Shown here: positions 41,301 to 53,122 of the stretch, in pieces
Layout of the letters: each line of letters begins with the position of its first letter
Numbering within the stretch: the first letter of the stretch is position 1
NCBI GenBank assembly: GCA_025175895.1
Contig: CM046004.1
Coordinates: 372,001-436,000 of the forward strand
Direction of reading: 5' to 3'
Source: Wurfbainia villosa
Taxonomy: Eukaryota > Streptophyta > Magnoliopsida > Zingiberales > Zingiberaceae
Length of the DNA stretch: 64,000 nucleotides
Position numbers and translations under genes: made by a program
Notes under the pieces: generated by a model
Database searches by the model: none
What the model was told of the DNA's origin: nothing
What the model saw: only the letters and a program-made list of their open reading frames with translations

Positions 41301-44300
41301 ATAAGTTTTTAGCCTTTGCATTTTGATCCTTCAAAAATGATTCACACAACCGGGAATTATTTTGTAGAGGTTAGGAACTATATAATGTTTTATTAAACAT
41401 AAAAAGGAAATGTCTGCTCATGTGCAGCACGTACATTAATGAGGTATAGCCAAGGTTTTCAATGTTAGGATTTATTTGATAAGTTTTTAGCCTTTGCATT
41501 TTGATCCTTCAAAAAGGATTCACACAACTGGGAATTATTTTGTAGAGGTTAGGAACTATATAATGTTTTATTAAACATAAAAAGGAAATGTCTGCTCATG
41601 TGCAGCACGCACATTAATGAGGTATAGCCAAGGTTTTTAATGTTAGGACTTGTAATATAAATATTTTCTACAAATTTCTGTGATGATGCTTCACCCTCTT
41701 CTTGCACGTTGAGGTTAATGGTGCATACATTATATATTTTAGTGGGCAAAAATGAATACCAACTTATTGTCCTCTATAAGTAGGTCTCAAGGGTAGAGCT
41801 CTTGGATGAAGTTCAAGTGAAGGCAATTAACTTAGCAAATGGGAAAATTTTACCTGAACTTCCCACCTTGATGTTTGAATTTATAGGCACAGGTCAGCAC
41901 ACTGTTTGTTGTTTTCTTTTATGTAGATTATCAATTTATTATGTTGACTACAAGTATTTGTTTATATTGTCACTCAGAGGTATGAACTATGTCAGTAAGA
42001 ATCCGTGTTCATCTAATTTTTGTACATCTGTTGTTTTGTGCTGTTTTTCTAACTTCTCATTCACTAGAACCAGGAACCTGAAAGGCTCTCTATCAAATGT
42101 TCCAAAATTTTCATCTCTATCAAATGTTCCAAAATTTTCATCTCTATCAAATTTTCAAAATTTTAGGTTCTTCCTGATACATCTTTTATTTTTCGCAATT
42201 TGCATACATCAGAGGCATATACACGAGATCAGACACTGAATGTTCAGAAGATTGTCTCAGACCATAATGGCTCTGATTTTGTTTATGTTGAAGATGCCAA
42301 TGCTAAAACAGAACTCTGGAGGGTTAGTTTCCAAGCACTGATGTTTTCTACTGAGTACTTCATCTGTTGCTTGGTTTACCAATTTTGACATGTTAAAAAT
42401 TTTAGCTTTTCTATGCATCAATACAAAATGATGATTTACCTAGAAAAGAGGAATGCTTGTTTTCTTTTGTCCAGCTTGGAGGCACTTGCAGAAATCTTAA
42501 ATTGTTTGACAAACCACTACATATTAGAATAAAGCTGATTCTGTACAGAGTATACTGTCATAATACATATATGACTCCTTAAAGGTACTTTAATTATTGG
42601 CAGTAGATCTCATTTTGGCTGTATAAAGGTGACTGAATAAGCTAGATAAATCCTTATATGTTATTTAGATCACGATTTTTATTTGCATTCGTGAATTTCA
42701 CACTCTTCATATGCTACCCTTAATCTCATCAGACTGGATCTTGCTAGAGTATATCTGTTATGTGTGTTCAGCTTGTAACTATGACGTGCTCTACTTGTGG
42801 ACGCATAAGACTTGGTAAATAGATCTTCCAGCTGAATGGATCACACAAGTTGAGAAAGGTTGCATTTATTCTCCACTTTTCTACTATATTCAATGTGCAT
42901 CCATGTGGAGAAGGATTATCTCTATCATCAATGAGTGTTTAAGCCACAATGTCTTACATATGGCTAGTGTCATAACCTAATACTCAGCTTTAGGATTTGA
43001 AGGAGCAACGATAATCTGGTTCTTTTTTTGTTTTATTTTTTGGCACACTGGGTTATTCGAAATAATATTTAATAGTTAAGTAATCATTTCATAATGAACT
43101 GTGTCATATGTTGCAATTAGGTACACAATTTTTTCATTGCAATCGCATACACTTGTGTCCATTCATCAAACTAATTTGATTGAAAGCTGATCAGGGCACC
43201 AGATTAGTATTGTTCATCAATAATTGTCTCAAAAAGAAAAATCCTCATGCTTTGTTATTTCCCTCTCTAATCTTTTCTTCCTCTCTTTTCTCTTTCTTAT
43301 AAGGGCTGGTGGAACCATAAATATGTTGTTGTGTGATTTGGCAGCAGTACTCTATCTAGTTACCAAGTGTGTTGCCTTTCTTTTGAAATAATCCTTCTCC
43401 AAGCAGTTTGCTGGAATTCGGTTGGCAAAGAGCTTTGTCTTATCATAATATTTAGTGAAAATTTGATTTCCATGGTTTGAATTGTTCTTTTATCTAATTC
43501 ATATTCTTTGATTCATAAGTCAGTAGCAACTTAGATTATGGCTGCTAAGCTTTCATACCTAGCCTCATAGCTTGTGCCACAACTTAAAATGGAACCATGT
43601 ACTCTAGGAGCTATTCTGCTAAAGCTGACTTGCACTAACTTGGCTCCGCTGTACCTTACTTTGGGATCCACCACTATACAGAGTTAATTGTTCTCTATTA
43701 GATCATCTCGTTGAGAAGTTCTCCTTGTAGCTCTACGAGGGAAATGGACTAGACTTGATTTTTTTTGTTGCACATTGCTGATGGGGTTGTAAATGAACTA
43801 GATATTCATGAACAAGCTTAGTATTCGGTTAGATAAAGTTCATTTATATTCGTTCAATAATAAAAAATATACAAATAAACAAGCTTGAATACTAATAAAC
43901 TTGGTTTGTTAACGTTCATGATTAGAGTTCATGAAGAATTATGAATAAACTTATTTATTACCTCGTATAAAATTTAATTGTAAATTTATTTCTTAATTAT
44001 TTTATCCAACTACATAGTATTTTATAAAATTTTATAATCTTAAATTATTTATAATGTGTTAAAAATAAGAATTAATATAAATGGCATGCATTAGATAAAC
44101 TGTTAATTTAATTTATAAAGACAACAACATTGTTAGTTGAGTTCGAGCTCAACCTGATCTCGATAAGATTTTTAAGATAATTAAATAAATAAGTTTGAAC
44201 ATGGCTAAGCTAGGCTTGGCTCGTTTACATCCTTTGTTGTTGGTATCTACGTAACCAGAGCAGCCTTGTCAATGCTTCTGGATACCTCAATATCCTTTAT

Positions 44301-46724
44301 AGGTCTTTGGTTGGTCAAGACATTGATGTAGGACGTTTGAGGAGACTGAACGTATATAAGTTATTCATCCCTTCAATTTTTCCATTTACTATTTTTCCTC
44401 TAAATTAAACAATATCCGTCCATGTATTTATCAATCCACCCATGCTATTCTATCCCTCCATTTTCCCCATCCTATCGGATAAACAATCCTTCAGTGGCAT
44501 GTGGCATTACCTTTTTTTCTCTTATATCAACTATATGGAACAGAAAAAATATCTTAGTTTGAATCATAGGTAGCATGGAATCATCCAATGACTCACTCCA
44601 TGATTGGTGTTTAAGTATATTGTGTTACTTATTTCAGTTCCAAAAGGTTCGTAATATAACTGAAAGCTTTCTTGCATGCAGATAAGAAAGGAGGCACTTT
44701 GGGCTTCATATGCAATGGCACCAGATAATTATGAAGCAATTCTTACAGTTTGTCACTTTAAGCATGACTCTTTTTGCAAAGTTCACTTTTTTGTTAGACT
44801 GGATTTTGGTCATTGATCGATAGCTGAATAATTCTTGACAATCAACCTGTAGGTGGCACTTCAGCATCATTGTTGGTTATTGCATCTTGGCTAAAAATAT
44901 CTAGTTAGCTTTATCTCCCTTTAGTAGATGTTTCTTGATTAAGGGGCCAAATAAGCAGTCTAGTATATAGTGCATTTCTTAAATTTCCCATTTCCATTGT
45001 CAAGTATTTTCATACTTCAAAAAATCTTGGCAGGTCATGAGTAACTTTAAATGCTCAAATCAGTATTTGCATATTACCATATAACATATGGTCAATTGAT
45101 TGGTATTGAATATCCCAAATTGTTTCCTGTTTTACCTTCACCTACTATGAAATAGTTGATTGTAGTAAGGGTGTTAGAGTTGTTATGCTATCAGTGTAGT
45201 GGATTTATTCCCACTTTGGTTTATGGTTTTATATGAAGTCTTATATATGTGTGTGTTCTGTGCCTCTTGAATTTCACAAGCAATACTGCATTCTCCTTTC
45301 CCCAAATTCTTCAAAATCAAGCTTGTTATTGGTTTTGATTTTCATACGTTAATTTGGATTGATTTCAAAGCATAGTGTTTAGTTCGCTTGTGATGTATTT
45401 TCAAGTTTTTGTGGATGATTACTTCACATAATTATGGAAATACACCTCATCTAGGCTGTCTCTAAAAATTAGTTTTTTAAAAATGGCTAGAACTCAGCTG
45501 TTTAGGACTGCTGAACCAAAGGTTAATATTGTGCAGCTAAAAGTTTGATACCAAGTTTCTTGTTTAGGGATTCTCCCACTTTTCTTATCCTTTATCAGGT
45601 TGGTTCATTAAGAAAGATATTTATTCCTTTTGCTTTGAACATATTTTTCTATAATTTAGTAACGAATTGATAGTTACAACGCCATCATTTACTTTTGTTC
45701 GAGGCATGTGGCTTTTTGGTACACTCAAAAACATATTTTCTTTTTCAGGATGTATGTGTTCCTCTGTCAATGCTGGCAGAATGCATATCAAAATCTAAGC
45801 AGGAGCTTGATGCATCATCATTGATGTGGTAAGTTCTGTTGAGAATATCAAGCACTTCACTGAATTATAATATTGGGTGGAGTTTCTGTTGGTTTTTTTT
45901 TTCCCAGTAGAAAGAATTTTTCTCAAGTGATATTGGGTGCCTAATGTGCTTCGTTTTGCCTCTCAGCTTTGTCATAGCTCATGCTGGTGATGGTAACTTC
46001 CATGCAGCTATTATGTTTGATCCAGATCAGAAAGAACAACGCCAAGAAGCAGAAAGACTGAACAATTTTATGATTCACACAGCCTTATCCATGGAAGGTT
46101 CTTATTTAATTTGAGTTATACTCCTCCCATTCGTTTGCACACAACCATAACAAGATCTAAGATTTTGTTCAAGTTTCTATCTAGAATGAAGGCTTCTTTC
46201 GGACAGATAGTCATGGACTTATGACAGTCATCAGCTGTTATTTTTTGCATTAATTGATCTTTTTTTGGCTTTTCTATTTCTCTGGTCTAAGATGAAATTA
46301 GTTTTATTAGAATGCATAACAAAAATATCGCCTTTTGTGAATTGAAACCTTAGAGATTTTCCTCATCTCTACTTAGGATAACTCTTCCTTTGGTGGCAGG
46401 AACTTGTTCTGGAGAGCATGGTATTGGCACAGGGAAAATGAAGGTAGTTTCTGTCTCAATTCCATATTTTACTGTTGAAGTATCATTCATTTGTCACATC
46501 ACTCTTAAAAAACAATAAAAAAAATTGCAAATTTTTGTTTCATCTGCTCTTCCATAATAATTTTTCAATTTATTTTGACGCATCAGTTTCTCCAATTGTT
46601 GCAGTATCTGGAAGAGGAGCTTGGAATTGGGGCATTAAGAACAATGAAACGAATAAAATCTGCGTTGGATCCCAACAACATCATGAATCCTGGGAAGCTA
46701 ATTCCTCCTCATGTCTGTATTTAA
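26311..46724 (+). CDS. DLD: Mitochondrial D-lactate dehydrogenase (cytochrome), DLD
   Basis: A FAD enzyme oxidising D-lactate to pyruvate with cytochrome c as acceptor; in plants it clears D-lactate from the methylglyoxal pathway. Exons: 26311-26514, 26636-26728, 26814-26914, 28605-28653, 28759-28851, 31568-31682, 34623-34683, 34798-34834, 34895-34956, 36645-36741, 37545-37619, 41784-41892, 42213-42322, 44682-44747, 45749-45828, 45967-46097, 46400-46443, 46605-46724. All phases agree and give 548 residues, near the family's usual 560-570. Residues 1-65 are Arg/Ser/Ala-rich, like a mitochondrial transit peptide. VPYGGATSIEG and GASIGG-like PGATIGGMCATRCSG mark the FAD (PCMH) domain; IAHAGDGNFH and SGEHGIGTGKMK mark the catalytic C-terminal domain. 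It ends PGKLIPPHVCI. The exon 1 donor (GTTTCG) is the least certain junction. Introns are heavily loaded with transposons. Confidence 0.95.
29117..29290 (+). mobile_element. Au-like SINE in D-LDH intron 5
   Basis: Starts GGGAGTCTTTGCACAATGAT (A-box region), has the B box GGGTTCGAGTCGTGG, then AACAACCTCTTGCAATGCA, TAGAATAGACTCAATGTG and a terminal T run. This order matches the Au SINE of flowering plants. It is nearly full length and lies in sense with the gene. Confidence 0.85.
29335..29495. mobile_element. Right-end fragment of the TTTAAAATCTTG element family (subfamily B)
   Basis: Matches the right part of the element at 40210-40591: a TTTTTATTTTTAATT arm, then AAAATACCGAAACTATA and the terminal AAATTTTAAACCATG. 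The left end is missing. Confidence 0.6.
29640..31320 (+). mobile_element. Decayed retroelement with viroplasmin-type domain and TATA promoter-like segment
   Basis: Near 29672-29830 the translation AGVYITWEEVKIAILG... with YKGFYSLEEAF fits the small viroplasmin/RNase H1 hybrid-binding fold found in plant pararetrovirus and retroelement proteins. Further frames follow, interrupted by stops at about 29831 and 30036 and by frame changes; the last, 30416-30727, I do not recognise. At 31056 CTATATAAGGAACC, followed by a pyrimidine-rich leader, looks like a strong plant promoter of LTR or pararetrovirus type. No reverse transcriptase, protease or flanking LTR pair was found. An endogenous pararetrovirus or LTR-element remnant are both possible. 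Confidence 0.5.
32035..34622 (+). mobile_element. MULE remnant and flanking DNA in D-LDH intron 6 (copy B)
   Basis: The transposase-like reading (from 32310) gives REMQAPFGVHISYRKSYS, DYGDVPRLLHDLRYRDLDTY, CFWAFDTCGRVFRAYLY and VDATHLS. After shifts it gives LMATTINGNGKFIPVSFSIA, then RHRGIISAMSKVYLNAHHAF, CCYHLSYN and WTNAHFLGRRCTMLINY, later blocks of a MULE transposase. Stops and frameshifts make it dead. It is longer than copy A at 18066-20348 because it keeps 33000-33690, part of which (33490-33690) is a dispersed repeat. No clear terminal inverted repeats were found. Confidence 0.78.
38347..38895. mobile_element. PIF/Harbinger (Tourist)-like MITE with TTA target duplication
   Basis: Ends GGCTACGTTTGGTA and, on the other strand, GGCTATATTTGGTA, match 12 of 14 and are flanked by TTA on both sides. 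Subterminal regions repeat TAATGTAATC/GATTACATTA words. The centre (about 38508-38700) is GC-rich, with GGCGG and GATCG words, in sharp contrast to the arms. No coding sequence. Confidence 0.8.
38940..39893. mobile_element. MITE-like element, GGnnTGTAAATGAAC-end family, with internal insertion
   Basis: Left end GGGTGCATATGAATTG; right end on the other strand GGGGTGCAAATGAACC. It is full of GAACTTGAAT/TTTGAGC-like words, as in the copy at 4402-4947. The part at about 39330-39780 (CACGGTTTGAAATCTCATAC ... CAAGATTTTGAA) looks like a second element inserted in it. Confidence 0.55.
40210..40591. mobile_element. TTTAAAATCTTG-end element (subfamily B), complete copy
   Basis: Ends CATAGTTTAAAATTTTG and, on the other strand, CATGGTTTAAAATCTTG. 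The flanks CATCTAGT / TGTCTAGT are a possible imperfect 8-bp duplication. The left part has GC-rich CGACACCGCGG and GGTCGCGGATTTGCGG words and the right part an AT-rich arm and ATGGTACCAAGACCATA. Partial relatives are at 29335-29495 and 51829-51975. Confidence 0.68.
41291..41646. repeat. Tandem duplication, 178 bp x 2, in D-LDH intron 11
   Basis: The unit starting GATTTATTTGATAAGTTTTT at 41291 is repeated at 41469 and differs at only a few positions, so the duplication is recent. It ends about 140 bases before exon 12. Confidence 0.93.
42088..42165. repeat. 27-bp tandem repeat, about 2.7 copies, in D-LDH intron 12
   Basis: TCTCTATCAAATGTTCCAAA followed by ATTTTCA is repeated twice, and a third partial unit is shortened and altered. 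It lies just upstream of the exon 13 acceptor. Confidence 0.9.
43784..44232. mobile_element. MITE-like element, GGnnTGTAAATGAAC-end family
   Basis: Left end GGGTTGTAAATGAAC; right end on the other strand GGATGTAAACGAGC. Internal AT-rich sequence has CATGAACAAGCTTAGTATTC-like words shared with 4402-4947. No clear target duplication. Confidence 0.6.
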
Positions 46725-49378
46725 TAATTTTGTTGTACTCTGAAGAGGGAAACTTTCATTTCGCCTTCCCAAGTTTGTAAGTAGTATTTTAATAGCTTCA
46801 TAAATAACATTTGTCTATATTTTATATTGGCTACGAGTTTAACACAATCCTTTTTTGTTTATCTGGATTTAGGACCGAACTAAGACGGAATTTATTCACC
46901 ATGGTCGAAGTTAATTAATACAATAGCAATCACAATTAAATTCATCCATGATGCAGTTGTTCTCCTACCTGCGGGTCTTGATTGGTAAAATTGGTTATTT
47001 TTGCATCTTGGCCGCCTTGACGCTTGAATGTTAACACCGGTTAGATGTGTCGACGATGGCCAGCGAAATTCGTCGAGGCTCAAGTTAGCTCTGCCCTGAG
47101 AGAGAGAGAGAACCAAAGTGGAGAAATGAAGCATGCTCGTAAAGCGTCCTTGTTTTTTGGGGTCACTTGTCTTCTTATACCCATGGCCATTTAGGCATCC
47201 ACGTGAGTCGTAATTTGCGTCGGGATCAGCTCAGATCGTGGGATATCGAGCATGGGGCAGTAACGCCCACTTCGTACACACCATTTGCATCAGGTATTGT
47301 CGGTTGTTGTTTTAACAGTTTTCAAAGTTGGTTATTGACAATTGTCGTTTTATCGACTGAACTTGTCAAGGTGTGTCATAATTAAGAGAGGGTAGATGGA
47401 TCTCAGTAGTCTAGGAGGAATGATGCTCCTAGTCAAAATGTTTTCATAGTGTGTTAACTGAATGAGAATATTTGCCGAGAATATTATCAATTTTGCAGAA
47501 ATATTCCTATATTATTTGTTGATCAAGCGGGAATATTTTTTATGAGAATGTTCTCGTAGTTTGTAATTGTACTGATTATTTTTTTGTCAATAGATCAAGG
47601 GATAATTTTTTTATGATTTTTTTTTTTTCATCATCACCAAAGAACCGACCGATAGTAAAAAGCGTCGGAGGAGAACGTAATTGTATTTTGCTTTAGATAA
47701 TTGTACTGATTGAACGAGAAAGTTGTTAATCAGAGGTATTGTCCTAGTGTAATATTAATTGAGCGGGGATAATTTCGGAGATGTTTTTATAGTATATATT
47801 AGCTAAGTAAAAAATATTCACTCGAAGATGTTATTTTATAATGTGTGTTGACTGAGTGAGGATGCATGATCCTTCATATATAACATTTTCCCCCCTGCAG
47901 TCGGGTCGTGGAGTGCATGCAGACGAGATCAAATGTGTCACCGAGGGAGCTCGGCGGTCATCCGGCATGAGTGGGACACATGACGTCGAGTAAGTAAGGG
48001 AAGATTTGCAGCGTATTCGCGAGCAAGGTTGTTGTTTCATTAATCAACTGACCACGTCATTGTATTGTATGGCTACGCAGGAATTGAGGCGTCAATTTGA
48101 CCGTCGAGTCTCTACGACATTAATTGACGCGTGTAGGTAGACAGAGGAAAAGGAATGGTATTTGGTGGATTTAAATCTTCTATCGCATCCAATAAATCAT
48201 TAAAAAGGACAAATAAATTGTTTTTATGTGATTAATATATGATAAGTCGAATACTAAGACGGAGGAGGAGGAGGAAGTGGATTGCCATGTTGATCCAGAA
48301 TGCGATAGGTCACCGAGCTAGCTAGGCAATGAAACCCATAAGAAAATATTAGAGGGTGTGAAGTTAAGAGAATAATATTATTGTGTCTATGATCTCTTGA
48401 AAATTCAGAAGTATTTGTTCGTTTTTATCGCTACTCTCAGCACAATTAACTGTATGACGGCACTAGTTATTTGAGCAGAGAGGTCAGTATTTGAATTAAT
48501 CAAGATCATACCATGCAACTATATAATTCAATTTAGATCCATAGATGAACTTGGGTATAACCGATTAGGCTAAGCCAATAGGCTCAAAGGACCGAGTCGA
48601 GTCGAGTCGAGTCGAGTATGGAATTCATGAGTCCAAATTAGATAAGAGAGCTAGATGAAAAATTCAGGAATAAAGAGTCTGAATTGAATGAAAAATTTAG
48701 AAAGCCGGGTTGGATATGAGGATTTTGGAAGCTAAATTAAATAAGGAGTTTAGAATATCTCGTTTACCATGCAATGCATGGGAAGGTCTAGGTCGAGTGG
48801 AAGGGGAAGGATGCTTGAAGTTTTAAGTTTTGAGAAGAAGCAAGAGAACACGGAATTAGATATTAAAATTTGTGTAACGTGCAAAAAGAATTCGTTAAAA
48901 ACAAATATTAAAATTGGTGACAAGTATTTGATATTTATATAAATATATTTTTAACGATTTTAATTCTTTCCCTCAATGTAAAAAATAAATAGGTCAAAAC
49001 TAAAAATGGAATAAAGAAATACAACGAGATATTGAATTGAAAAGAGGGATTGAACGCAATTCGATTCTTTGTTGTGATATTGTTTGATGGTGAATTAAAA
49101 AAAAATCATTCGGATGGTTCTAGAGCTCAAGAGTCTATCTGGTGGATAAAAATGCGATTTAGATGTTATGGCATCGTTGAGTTTTTAATTTATTTTTATG
49201 ATCAATAAAGATCATTTAAATTTCGATTTTATCCGATTAAGTGAGAGATAGGATCGGTCACGTGATGCCAAAAAAAAAAAAAAAAAAAAAAAAGGAAATG
49301 AAATATGGTGTATTGAATTATCCGCTTGCCTGTTGCGGCTGCGCTGCGAGTCGCCGAGCTGTCGTTAGGGGTGGGAAA
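46725..49378. other. Intergenic region between DLD and the RRM gene
   Basis: No gene is recognised. At 47430-47880 degenerate words of the type TGTTTTCATAGTGTGTTAA followed by TGAATGAGAATATTT recur at roughly 60-base spacing, as in a worn minisatellite. GTCGA is repeated about five times at 48596-48617. An A run lies at 49269-49292, upstream of the RRM gene start. Confidence 0.55.
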
Positions 49379-52300
49379 ATGGTAGCCGGCCTTCCCTCCG
49401 CTGCTGCTCTTGTCTCCGTACCATCAGCTACAGTCAATAGCAGAAGAAGCGTCCACCAGTTCAGCTCCACCTCCTCCTGTTCTTCTTCCCCTTCGTTCCT
49501 TGGCAGATGCCCATGGCTTCGACCTTCTGTCGTCTCCTTCCCGTCGCCCGCTGTTGTGAGGCGGAGTACCTGGGGTTTCTCGGCTTCGTGCTGCATCCCG
49601 CTCGACTCCAAGAACACTGCCCCGCTTTCGACAAAGCTTTATGTCAGCGGTACCATCATTTTTCCCCCTTTTACCCACCTTTTGTTGTTGATATACAAAT
49701 TTCATTCTTCTTTGTTAACTTTTTTTCCTTATTGGTCTGTGAAATGATGAGTATTAACATTGCTTCAAAAGGATAATATTTCAGGAATCCATTTGTTTGT
49801 ATACAGAATTACTTGAATTGAAACATCAAACCTTTATACCATAGCTGCAAGTCAGTTATCATGGATTTAGCTCGTGATACGCAGACTTATTCTGCTCTTT
49901 AAATAGAGGGATAAATGACGTGGATACCTACCGATGTGAATTTATCAGATACAGAATAGTTTGCACTTTTTTTTTTTAAATTGGACGAAACATTTCAACG
50001 TATGATTATATTCGATGAGTAAAGACCCATGATCGCCACTAAAAATTAAGTATTGGAGCTTATACAACTTTTGAAAGGTGATATGGAATAATTATCCATT
50101 AATTAGGTAACCATAGGATGGTTTACTCATCGACTATCTGTTGAGATAGCAACACACCCATGTTGTTGAGTTTGAATGGTGTTTTGATATCTTTAACAAA
50201 AAGTTTAAGTTTGGCTTGTTCACAGAGCTTGGTCACTCAATACATTTGAGTTGGTCTGCTAGATTACTCGACATAGTCGAGTTGAGTGGTTGCTGGTTCA
50301 TTGACTCAATAGCCTGATATAAAGGTGGACTCAAAAGGTGAGAGGAGAAGGATGATATGCAGAGCAAGTGGATAAGCGAGTTGAGTGGTTGCTGGTTCAT
50401 TGACTCAATAGCCTGATATAAAGGTGGACTCAAAAGGTGAGAGGAGGAGGAGGATAAGCTTGATACCATAGCAATTGGAGTCAATTGTAGAGGTTTTGAG
50501 TTGATTGGCAAACTAGCTGTTAGCAAGTTGAAATCGACTAGACCTGGGTTGAGTCAACTCGTTGTTTCATTATCTGCATTCATTTATGCGACTCATTGTT
50601 TCATTATCTGCATTTTAGTCAACAACTAAAATTAATTAAAAATAACTATTTGGGTTTGATTTGAGATCAGGTTGCAACTACAAATAGAGGTACAAAGAAA
50701 GGGACCTTGATTAATCAATTAAGTTACGACACATTATAGTGATATTCACTTTCTCTTTTCTTTTTTTCCCTAAGCACCTCCAAATGCCTTTAGGAGTTTG
50801 AATTCAACTAAACCTCAGCTCTTTTCTTGCTTCTGCTCCTTAAACTCTTTTTGTTTCCTTTTATTTTTCCTTGAACTTATTTCATTATCCGTAGTCCGTA
50901 GAGAAAAAGAAAAATAGCTACTTTCTTTATGAGCTTTCATTATTTATCTTGTATCAATGAAGTCACTATTTTGTAAGAGCTTTTCTCGACCTCTTGAGAA
51001 GGAGATTGTGATAGTGGATTTTGAGCCAGAGATGAAGGCCATAAAACATTTTGTGGAAGGCTAAAAAGGGAAAACGAAGTTTTATCTTTGTAGGCCTACA
51101 TATATAGGAGTCTGAGAGTGCCCTTGTTGGTCAGGATTCACAAGTTTCGATGCCTCAAAATTAAAGGATATCAATGCTAGAATTTTAGAGATATTTTTAT
51201 TAAACCTTATTAAACTTTTCATAAAACTCAATATGAGCTGGAGATATTGATAGGGCACTAATCATCTATTAAGAAGGCAACAACATGACAGTTAACGTGA
51301 GGATTGCATATCATTAACTAGGATAAGGTTACTCTATCATCATATCAATTACTCCAGCTCATATTGAGTTTTATGAAAAGTTTAATAAAGTTCAATAAAA
51401 ATATCTCTAAAATTCTAGCATTGATCTCCTTTAATTTTGAGGCTAATCATCTATTAAGAAGGCAACAACATGATAGTTAACGTGAGGACTGCATATCATT
51501 AACTAGGATAAGGTTACTCTATCATTGACTATTAACGAGTCAAAACTAGTCGTATATGTGACAAGGAAGGTGGTAGGGAAGCTATTAGATAAAAACTCAA
51601 CTAGCGTAAGTGTTCATCCATGCCTTATTCTTACATCAACAAGGCACCGTCATAAAGGCCTAGATAATAGAGTCGAAGGAAGTAGTGGGGAATACTAATA
51701 ACCAAGAAAATGACTCAAGGGCAAGTTTTTGAATATTATTTGTCTCCCCTTTAGATGAAGCCTTGGTGCAATGATAAAATTATTGTCATGCAACCTTATG
51801 GTCATGAGTTTGAGTTGTGAAAATCATAGTTTTAAACCTCGATTTGTGTTGGACAGTATGGACAAAATTTATCATTTTGTCTGCCGTCTGACACTGTACA
51901 ACATCAGCATTGTAGGGTCGTTGTGATCACCGCATGGCTGCAGTGGCCTCCGTGTGGCCACGGATTTTTGATCCGAGAACCTTTTGTTTTGATTACAAAC
52001 TGCCTTGTAATCCTGTGTATCCTGTTGCTAACCTATCCTGGTACATGGATTTGGTAGCTGACTGTGTGCTGTAGAATGTTGTTAGCTCGTGTTCAGCAAC
52101 CTTCAATCGGAATGAGACGCATTCCATGGTGCAATTTTCGAACCAATTCCACTGACGATGTTATTTGGATATCTTTGGTCAGGTTTCCAGTTACCAATCT
52201 GTAAACCAGGTATGCAATAGAGAGAATAGGCACCAACCATGGTATCTATTTCCAAAAGGACTGAGAATAGATAAGAGATGGAACAGAAAAAAGGAGAGAA

Positions 52301-53122
52301 GCGATACGGTAACTACCACAGTGTCATAAAAGTTTTCCTAAGGGACACATGACGATATGACAGTCCACTAGAGTGATTTCTGTAATATTTTACATTAGTC
52401 AGCTTCGACTAATGCATGTGTTATTGTTTTGTTTTGTTGGCCACTTCTGGTCATAGATGCATGTCTCTTGGCCACTTTGACTAAGAGTTTCCAGGACTAT
52501 ATGTCGATGTACAATCTTGCGGTTTTTTATGATCACTAGTATCTTTTTCTGCTTTCTAGTTTATTAGACCTTTTTTTCTACATCAGTTTCCCATTTTGCT
52601 AGTTGCTTGACAGGATCAGCACAGATTCTCTACACTATCTCATAGAGGAATGCATAACATATGTTAGGATTAATACTTCTTCTTCCAGGTCTTTCGTTTC
52701 GCACGACCGAGGAAAGTCTCAGGAAGGCTTTCGAAAATTTTGGTCAGCTTGTAGAAGGTAATCATGTTTTCCCTTTTGTTTGTACATGTATACACACACA
52801 CATCTGTGATTGTCATTGATCTCACTTCTTTGTGGTGTTTCTGCAGTTAACCTAGTCATGGACAGAATAGCAAATAGACCAAGAGGCTTTGCTTTTCTTC
52901 GTTATGCCTCGGAAGAGGAATCCAGAAATGCCATCAAGGGGATGCATGGAACGGTAACAACTAAACATATTATACATAATTGTTCATTGCTCCCATCTTC
53001 CCAGTTAATTGTTTTCTCTTCGATTTTGTTAGTTCCTTGATGGGAGGGTCATTTTCGTGGAAGTTGCAAAACCAAGGTCAGAAGTACGCCAGGGTCCGAG
53101 ACAATCTCCAAGGCGATATTGA
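49379..53122 (+). CDS. ORRM6: Organelle RNA-recognition-motif protein, ORRM6-like
   Basis: Exons 49379-49649, 52689-52757, 52847-52953 and 53033-53122 join in frame to give 178 residues. Residues 1-82 are rich in Ser, Ala and Val with few acids, like a plastid transit peptide. One RRM follows: KLYVSG (RNP2) at about 86-91, then LSFRTTEESLRKAFENFGQL, and RPRGFAFLRY (RNP1), ending FLDGRVIFVEVAKPRSE and a short basic tail. The wording closely recalls Arabidopsis ORRM6, which supports C-to-U editing of chloroplast transcripts. The start at 49379 follows a GGGAAAATGG context; an in-frame ATG at 49241 is rejected because the intervening sequence crosses an A run. Intron 1 is 3 kb and repeat-laden. 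Confidence 0.88.
50279..50449. repeat. Spaced direct repeat, 73 bp x 2
   Basis: GAGTTGAGTGGTTGCTGGTT continuing to AAAAGGTGAGAGGAG occurs at 50279 and again at 50377, nearly identical. The region lies in intron 1 of the RRM gene. Confidence 0.9.
51152..51526. repeat. Large inverted repeat with loop sequence duplicated downstream
   Basis: Arm 51152-51250 (GCCTCAAAATTAAAGGATAT ... AGCTGGAGATATTGA) is the near-perfect reverse complement of 51346-51443. The 95-base loop contains CTAATCATCTATTAAGAAGG through ACTCTATCAT (51258-51341). That sequence is repeated directly after the right arm (51443-51526) with only a few changes. Confidence 0.9.
51755..51830 (+). mobile_element. 3'-truncated Au-like SINE
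   Basis: AGCCTTGGTGCAATGATAAA followed by GGTCATGAGTTTGAGTTGTG fits the A- and B-box half of the Au SINE. The tail is replaced by the next element. Confidence 0.6.
51829..51975. mobile_element. Left-end fragment of the TTTAAAATCTTG element family (subfamily B)
   Basis: TAGTTTTAAACCTCGAT, GGACAGTATGGACAAAATTT and GGCCACGGATTTTT parallel the left half of the element at 40210-40591. It abuts or truncates the preceding SINE. Confidence 0.6.

Noticed and set aside
49241..49378. Upstream in-frame ATG for the RRM protein
   Set aside because: The frame crosses a poly(A) run giving nine lysines and lacks transit-peptide character; the ATG at 49379 fits better.
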